DNA from: RGIG1828 sp045546535
GTDB lineage: Bacteria > Bacillota > Clostridia > UMGS1810
DNA: 15,889 bases
Reading direction: 5' to 3'
NCBI GenBank assembly: GCA_045546535.1
Contig: JAZQDA010000188.1
Location: 1 to 15,889, forward strand
Below the pieces are notes generated by a model that saw nothing but the letters and a program-made list of their open reading frames with translations, ran no database searches and had not been told where the DNA came from. Shown here in pieces: positions 11,484 to 15,889 of this stretch. The position numbers were made by a program, and so were the translations under genes. Position 1 is the stretch's first letter; every line of letters begins with the position of its first letter.

Positions 11484-12256
11484 CCGATGTTTTAATTTCA
11501 ATTCAGCCAAAATGGTGTGAACTAATTGCTAATGGTATCAAGACGTTAGAGATTAGAAAAACAAGACCAAAAATGGAAACGCCATTTAAGGTTTATATAT
11601 ATTGCACACAAGCACGAAATCCAATTAGAGATTCCGGCAGAATCTTAATGTATGAAGATGATTTGGCTTTAACAAATCGGTGGGGTCAAGGTAAGCGTGT
11701 TGAAAATCCTTGTGGTGCTATGATGGAAGGAGAATTTTTCCTCAACGGAAAAATCATAGGTGAATTTATCTGTGACAAGATAACCCGCTTTGATGGCGAG
11801 TTCTGGGATGACGAAACATATGAAAGACTCCAAGAGATGTATGAACCCGATGACTTCAATGAATATGGAGAGTATGAATACACGACTATTGCAACAAACG
11901 AGGATGATGATTACAGGGATAATTGGGTTTGTAAACAGTCGTGTGTATCTTGGGAAGAATTAAGAGAATATATCGGAACAGGCAGCCACGAATTTTATGG
12001 ATGGCACATTTCACACCTTAAAATTTATGATGCTCCAAAGGCATTAAATTCACTCTCCACTATTGATACTGTTGCAGTTAAGAAGTGCGAACATAGAGAA
12101 CGTGTTTTTAATAATCCTGACCTTGTAAATGGTGCGTGGCTTCCCGGAAGTTTCGTTTGTAATAAAGACGAATTAGATTGGTGTTCTAAATGCAAGACAA
12201 AGCCAATAGTTAGACCGCCACAAAGTTGGTGTTATATAGAAAGTGTAGGTGTTTAA
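11480..12256 (+). CDS. ASCH-domain protein with a Cys-rich C-terminal extension
   Basis: ASCH domains are PUA-like folds that bind RNA or modified nucleosides, and some are amidohydrolases acting on acetylcytidine. The hallmark SIQPKWCELIANGIKTLEIR lies at 7-26, with the conserved Lys-Trp, the Gly19-Ile-Lys turn and Glu24-x-Arg26. EFYGWHISHLKIY near 170 provides the late strand of the barrel. The C-terminal ~60 residues add Cys and PPQSWCYIE near the end, perhaps a zinc-binding tail. The total of 258 residues is longer than a bare ASCH domain (~110-150). A link to tRNA modification is tempting given the tRNA module, but it is only inference. Confidence 0.85.
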   Translation: MTDVLISIQPKWCELIANGIKTLEIRKTRPKMETPFKVYIYCTQARNPIRDSGRILMYEDDLALTNRWGQGKRVENPCGAMMEGEFFLNGKIIGEFICDKITRFDGEFWDDETYERLQEMYEPDDFNEYGEYEYTTIATNEDDDYRDNWVCKQSCVSWEELREYIGTGSHEFYGWHISHLKIYDAPKALNSLSTIDTVAVKKCEHRERVFNNPDLVNGAWLPGSFVCNKDELDWCSKCKTKPIVRPPQSWCYIESVGV

Positions 12257-12868
12257 ATGAGAGAGCCTTATGATGGAAAAGTAAACCCTCGTTTGGTTTA
12301 TGAAAGATTTAAGAACTGCGTTTTCTATTGTGTCTCTAATGGTAAAGGCAATCAATCAGTTGTAGAACCTTGTGTTTTGAAGTTTTCCTATAATTTATTG
12401 ATGATTAAAACATTCGATAAAAATTGGAAATTAGGCGATACTTCTCGTTGTTTCGATTGGGAGAATATGTTTCTCAATTATGATGAGGCAAAGAAACTCG
12501 CAAAAGAAAGAAACGATAGAATTTCTTCTTTTAGGCATAGACCGTATTTATCTCACCAAATATTAAAAGAGCATTTTGATGAATTAAAAAGAGCAGAAAC
12601 ACTAATAAACAAGATGCTATTAGGTTTTGAAAATTATGGTGGTATTGACTTTTGTGATGTGAATGCCGGAGGAATTCAAGTAAGAATCCATCACAACAGT
12701 ATTTCTGGATATACATATGGTCAGCAAAAGACAATTCTTTATGACTTTTCAAATATTGATGAGATACCTTTTGAAGTAGTAAGAGAATTTGTCAGAATTG
12801 ATGTTCCAGAAGCAATCCAAAGAGAAAAGAAGTTTATTGCAGACGGAGAAAAGTACGGATGGGATTGA
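12257..12868 (+). CDS. Hypothetical protein, 203 aa
   Basis: ATG 12257 directly follows the ASCH stop, with GTAGGTG as a modest ribosome site. A beta-like N-terminus (CVFYCVSNGKGNQSVVEPCV) is followed by a helical middle (YLSHQILKEHFDELKRAETL) and a C-terminal part with GGIDFCDVNAGGIQVRIHHN and then YDFSNIDEIPFEVVREF. No catalytic motif is recognised. It is soluble, with no signal peptide. The sequence is fairly A/T-rich. Confidence 0.8.
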   Translation: MREPYDGKVNPRLVYERFKNCVFYCVSNGKGNQSVVEPCVLKFSYNLLMIKTFDKNWKLGDTSRCFDWENMFLNYDEAKKLAKERNDRISSFRHRPYLSHQILKEHFDELKRAETLINKMLLGFENYGGIDFCDVNAGGIQVRIHHNSISGYTYGQQKTILYDFSNIDEIPFEVVREFVRIDVPEAIQREKKFIADGEKYGWD

Positions 12869-12893
12869 AAAATGACAGAAAGGTGGAATAAAA

Positions 12894-13160
12894 ATGAGAC
12901 ACGAAAATATCTATCACACTTGCGATAGATGTGGAAATAAATTAAAAAAGCGTAATTTCTTTTCTGAAATGTTTCCCCATAGAAGAATTTCTACTTTATA
13001 TCAAAGAGAAGTATTTGAAAGAGAAGAACAGCACTATAAGGTAAATGATAAGGGAGATTGCGAGGTAGAAATCTATCTTGCAAGTGGTGTTAATGAAACT
13101 GCAATCGAGTTATGTAGCAAGTGCCGACGTGCTTTTAAGAGATTTATGTTGAATAGGTAG
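12894..13160 (+). CDS. Small zinc-finger-like protein
   Basis: 88 residues with CDRCGNKL at 10-13 and CSKC near 74-77, a widely spaced CxxC pair as in treble-clef-like phage proteins. Many basic residues sit between them (KKRNFFSEMFPHRR). AAGGTGG lies upstream of ATG 12894. Its TAG stop (13158-13160) is built into the ribosome site of the ligase gene, so the two are probably coupled. TAG clearly acts as a stop here. Confidence 0.8.
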   Translation: MRHENIYHTCDRCGNKLKKRNFFSEMFPHRRISTLYQREVFEREEQHYKVNDKGDCEVEIYLASGVNETAIELCSKCRRAFKRFMLNR

Positions 13161-13169
13161 GAGTTGCAT

Positions 13170-15218
13170 ATGATTATAAAAACAAACAGAATTATTGAAC
13201 TGGTTTCACTTCTCAATGAGTATAGAGATGCTTACTATAACAGAAATGAGAGTTTGGTAAGTGACAAAGAATATGATATGCTCTTTGATGAGTTGGTGAA
13301 ACTGGAACAAGAGCAAGGCTTAATCCTTGCAAACTCTCCGACACAAACAGTCGGATATGAAGTTGTAAGCCAACTGAAAAAGGTAACACATAATCACCCT
13401 CTGTTATCATTGGGTAAAACCACAGAGATTCAGGAGTTCTACGATTACTTCAAGGGATTGCCTATGTTGCTTATGGCGAAAATGGACGGACTTACTTGTT
13501 CTCTGCTTTACAGAGATGGTAAGTTGGTCAGAGCCGAGAGCCGTGGTGATGGTGAGACCGGTGAGGACATTACCCACAATGCAAAGGTGATTGTAAATCT
13601 TCCTTTGGAGATTCCTTTCAAGGGTGAAATGATTATTGATGGTGAGTGTATCATTACCCGCCACGACTTCGAGAGAATCAATAAGCCTTTGGTTGAAAAA
13701 GCAGAAAAGGAAGCAACAGCAGCGGGATTGACCGGCAAGGATTTCAAGGAGTATGTGAGAAAGCATTCTTATGCAAATCCTCGTAACCTTGTTAGTGGTT
13801 CAGTTCGTCAGTTGGATAGCGGAGTTGCCGCAAAGAGAAACATCCGCTTTATTGGCTGGAAGTTGCACAGTATGAAAAATCCCGATGGTACACCTTATGG
13901 GGTTGATAAACATACCCACGGACTTATCCACCTTGAAAAGTGCGGATTTGAAGTTGTTTCAAATATCACGATGATTGACAATAGCGTTTCCGATTATGAG
14001 AATGCTATTGAGTCCATCAAGAATGATTGTGAAAAACTCAATTATCCGATTGATGGTATGGTCGGTATGTTCGATGATATTGAATATGGTAACAACCTCG
14101 GCAGAACCGGTCATCACCCAAGACATTCTCTTGCATTCAAATTCTATCAAGAAGATGTAGAAACCACATTGAGAGACATTGAATGGTCTCCCAGCCGAAC
14201 AGGTCTTATCAATCCTGTGGCTATCTTTGATGCCATTGAGATTGACGGAACTACTGTTTCTCGTGCCACTCTGAACAACGTGAGCATTATCGAGGAACTG
14301 AAACTCGGAATTGGAGATACCATCGGAGTTATCAAGGCTAATCAGATTATCCCGAATGTCACAAAGAATTTGACAGAGAGCAATACATATCAAATTCCAA
14401 AGACTTGCCCTTGCTGTGGTTCACCCACAATTATTAAGGCAGACAACGAGAGAAAGATGCTTTATTGCAGCAATGCTCATTGTCCTGCGGTTATGCACGA
14501 CAGAATTGCAAACTTCGCAACAAGAGATGCTATCAACATTGTCGGCGTATCTGAAAAGCGACTCAACATTCTGATGGAGTTGGGATTTGTAACTGACTTC
14601 GAGAGCCTTTATAAATTAAAGGAACACAGAGCAGAACTTATCAATCTTCGTGGTTTTGGTGAATCCAGCACGGATGCACTTTTGAAAGCCATTGAGGAAA
14701 GCAAAAATTGTAAGTTGCAGAATGTACTTGTTGCAATCGGTATGCCCGGAATTGGCAAATCAGCAGCAAAGACCATCGCAAACTACTGCTCCAAGAATAC
14801 AAATGGCAATGTGTTTGATACATTCCTCCAGTTCGCAAAGAGTAACCACGATTGGAGTGCATTGCCTGAAATCGGAGAGGGTACGAGCAATGGTATTAAC
14901 CAATATGTGATTGATAACATTGACCAGATTGAACCTCTGCTCCATATCTTAAATGTTGAGCAACCTACAAAGAATGATGATGGGGAACTTGCCGGAAAGA
15001 CTTTCTGCATCACCGGCAAACTCGTTTCATTCCCAAATAGAGATGCACTTGTGGCAGATATTGAAAGCAAGAGTGGCATTGTGGTTTCATCCGTTACCGC
15101 AAAGACCAACTATTTGATTACAAATGATAAGACTTCCGGCAGTTCAAAGAACAAGGCAGCCGAGAAGCACGGTACAAAAATCATCACTGAAATTGAATAT
15201 ATTAACGGAAATTTATAA
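13170..15218 (+). CDS. ligA: NAD-dependent DNA ligase LigA
   Basis: It seals nicks in DNA using NAD+, as in bacterial replication and repair. All domains are present in 682 residues: NAD-binding Ia domain (1-60), nucleotidyltransferase with the active lysine in KMDG (Lys104), RGDGETGEDIT near 125-135, the DGMV motif near 295, AFKFY near 322, OB fold, the zinc finger Cys413/Cys416/Cys433/Cys438, helix-hairpin-helix repeats (around 455-590) and a C-terminal BRCT domain (about 603-682). It is therefore full-length, whereas many phage ligases are reduced or ATP-dependent. ATG 13170 with TAGGAG (13158-13163) is preferred to the TTG at 13164. It is the last gene before a fresh promoter. The phage may use it for its own DNA replication. 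Confidence 0.97.
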   Translation: MIIKTNRIIELVSLLNEYRDAYYNRNESLVSDKEYDMLFDELVKLEQEQGLILANSPTQTVGYEVVSQLKKVTHNHPLLSLGKTTEIQEFYDYFKGLPMLLMAKMDGLTCSLLYRDGKLVRAESRGDGETGEDITHNAKVIVNLPLEIPFKGEMIIDGECIITRHDFERINKPLVEKAEKEATAAGLTGKDFKEYVRKHSYANPRNLVSGSVRQLDSGVAAKRNIRFIGWKLHSMKNPDGTPYGVDKHTHGLIHLEKCGFEVVSNITMIDNSVSDYENAIESIKNDCEKLNYPIDGMVGMFDDIEYGNNLGRTGHHPRHSLAFKFYQEDVETTLRDIEWSPSRTGLINPVAIFDAIEIDGTTVSRATLNNVSIIEELKLGIGDTIGVIKANQIIPNVTKNLTESNTYQIPKTCPCCGSPTIIKADNERKMLYCSNAHCPAVMHDRIANFATRDAINIVGVSEKRLNILMELGFVTDFESLYKLKEHRAELINLRGFGESSTDALLKAIEESKNCKLQNVLVAIGMPGIGKSAAKTIANYCSKNTNGNVFDTFLQFAKSNHDWSALPEIGEGTSNGINQYVIDNIDQIEPLLHILNVEQPTKNDDGELAGKTFCITGKLVSFPNRDALVADIESKSGIVVSSVTAKTNYLITNDKTSGSSKNKAAEKHGTKIITEIEYINGNL

Positions 15219-15256
15219 GTTTTAGGAGTGTCAAGAGAAGTTTTTTCAAAATTTAT

Positions 15257-15306
15257 AAAATATTTTTGAAATACCTCTTGACATAACTATTATTCTATGC
15301 TACAAT
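15257..15306 (+). promoter_or_regulatory. Second strong SigA-type promoter, sister of the one at 959-1008
   Basis: TTGACA (15278-15283), a 17-nt spacer and TACAAT (15301-15306). The upstream block 15257-15286 matches 959-988 with one mismatch, including the A/T tract before the -35 box, while the spacer and -10 box have diverged. TTTCAAAA and TTTTGAAA flanking the A/T tract could form a hairpin and help end the ligase transcript. Transcription should start near 15313. Confidence 0.85.
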
Positions 15307-15336
15307 GTCAATGTCGATAGAGAAAGGGGTGAATGA

Positions 15337-15612
15337 ATGTTTAAGGTAAAGGTTGAGTTTTCATCCGCAGAAGAAGTGAGAAAGTTCACTGAACTCGTGA
15401 AACAGGTAGACTGCGATGTAAGACTCATTGGCAAAGACGAAAACGGCAATGATTGGGAATTATCCGCAAAGTCTCTGTTCTGCTCTCTGCTTCTTGAAGC
15501 AAAGTATCAGAAGGAAAGAGAACACAATGCACACGAAGTCGATTGGAATACTTTGTGGTGTGTATGCGAAAAGGACATCTATTGCACTATTCGTCAATTT
15601 GTTAAGGATTAA
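15337..15612 (+). CDS. HPr-like fold protein without the phospho-histidine
   Basis: 91 residues. The first ~60 (VEFSSAEEVRKFTELVKQVD, then CDVRLIG and WELSAKSLFCSLLLEA) follow the HPr/PtsH layout: strand, helix with EEVRKF, strand with DVRL, then the 'AKS' turn and helix found in many small Firmicutes HPr-like proteins. There is no His at about position 15, so it cannot act as a PTS phosphocarrier. The C-terminal ~30 residues are an extension (HEVDWNTLWCVCEKDIYCTI). AAAGGGGTGA precedes ATG 15337. The gene is driven by the strong promoter just upstream. A regulatory or binding role is possible; function unknown. Confidence 0.8.
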   Translation: MFKVKVEFSSAEEVRKFTELVKQVDCDVRLIGKDENGNDWELSAKSLFCSLLLEAKYQKEREHNAHEVDWNTLWCVCEKDIYCTIRQFVKD

Positions 15613-15614
15613 AG

Positions 15615-15631
15615 ATAAGATAGAATAACAC
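15615..15631 (+). repeat. 17-nt direct repeat, copy B
   Basis: Exact copy of the 17-mer at 1294-1310 (ATAAGATAGAATAACAC). It starts 3 nt after the HPr-like gene and 144 nt before the next start codon. Its partner has the same placement relative to the related upstream promoter. Confidence 0.6.
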
Positions 15632-15669
15632 GATAACATCACGATAAAATATCTTTTTTATTGGTAAAT

Positions 15670-15711
15670 CAGTAGGTGTAAACCCTCAATTCTTGGGAGT
15701 TTACTTATCTG
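15670..15711 (+). other. Long hairpin in the leader of the last gene
   Basis: GTAAAC and GTTTAC pair around a loop with CCC/GGG. Outside them AGTAGGTG pairs loosely with the strand ending CTTATCTGCT, leaving a small bulge. No run of T follows closely, so a 5'-leader control structure is as likely as a terminator. The rest of 15632-15775 holds no ORF that I can support. Confidence 0.4.
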
Positions 15712-15775
15712 CTATCATCACCAATGAATGAAATATTGCCTTAAAAAGCATTGAAATAAGGGAGTTTTACGCAAA

Positions 15776-15889
15776 ATGGATAATAAAAAAGATACTTCAA
15801 CACCACAGAGTTATGAACTCGTAAACTTCTGTGAGTTTGATAAGTTTGCGGAACAAAGTTATTGTGCGGTACACGGTGTAGATGCCAGT
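15776..15889 (+). CDS. Start of an unrecognised gene (runs off the window)
   Basis: ATG 15776 opens 38 codons to the window end: a polar start (MDNKKDTSTPQS) and then YELVNFCEFDKFAEQSYCAV. AAGGGAG lies upstream, within a leader (GGGAGTTTTACGC) that resembles the GGAGTTTTTACG before the gene at 6292. I cannot assign a family from this fragment. Confidence 0.7.
   Translation, partial: MDNKKDTSTPQSYELVNFCEFDKFAEQSYCAVHGVDAS

Overview
The window looks like part of a large tailed-phage genome, or a phage-derived element, from a low-to-moderate GC Firmicutes (Clostridia-like) host. Every convincing gene is on the + strand. Genes are small, tightly packed and often overlap as TAATG or TGATG. Ribosome binding sites are of the GGAGG type, and two near-identical SigA-type promoters are present. 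TAA, TGA and TAG all act as ordinary stops, so I see no sign of stop-codon reassignment.

Layout: (1) 1-381, the 3' end of an unrecognised gene. (2) 433-1273, seven copies of a repeated RNA element that I do not recognise. Each has an outer helix, an internal loop, a second helix closed by C-G, and then the invariant single strand AUCCUUCU. In two copies the loop holds a circularly permuted tRNA, with the 3' half written before the 5' half. In three others it holds a hairpin that looks like an anticodon arm. (3) 1342-2103, a methyltransferase-like protein. (4) 2265-4382, a tRNA cluster: Leu(AAG), Arg(TCT), Leu(TAA) split by a group I-type intron, Met(CAT), Ser(TGA), Leu(CAA), Pro(TGG). A ~600-nt stretch without sense genes but rich in hairpins sits inside it and resembles the large phage RNAs (ROOL/GOLLD class) found beside tRNA arrays. 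(5) 4412-5941, tRNA-related enzymes: a Thg1-type 3'-5' nucleotidyltransferase and a Pth2-type peptidyl-tRNA hydrolase. (6) 5941-6972, two hypothetical genes and then a terminator. (7) 7041-15218, a long operon of small proteins, many Cys-rich or zinc-ribbon-like, with two metallophosphoesterases flanking an HNH/AP2 homing-endonuclease-like gene, an ASCH-domain protein and a complete NAD-dependent DNA ligase. (8) 15257-15889, a strong promoter, an HPr-like small protein and the start of another gene.

The left third reads as a translation-support module: linear tRNAs, permuted tRNAs, an intron-bearing tRNA, a large RNA, Thg1 and Pth2. The permuted tRNA precursors would need new 5' and 3' ends, CCA addition and joining at the anticodon loop. 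A phage-encoded 3'-5' polymerase next door is therefore suggestive, but a functional link is inference only. The repeated element with its permuted tRNAs is the best candidate here for an undescribed system.
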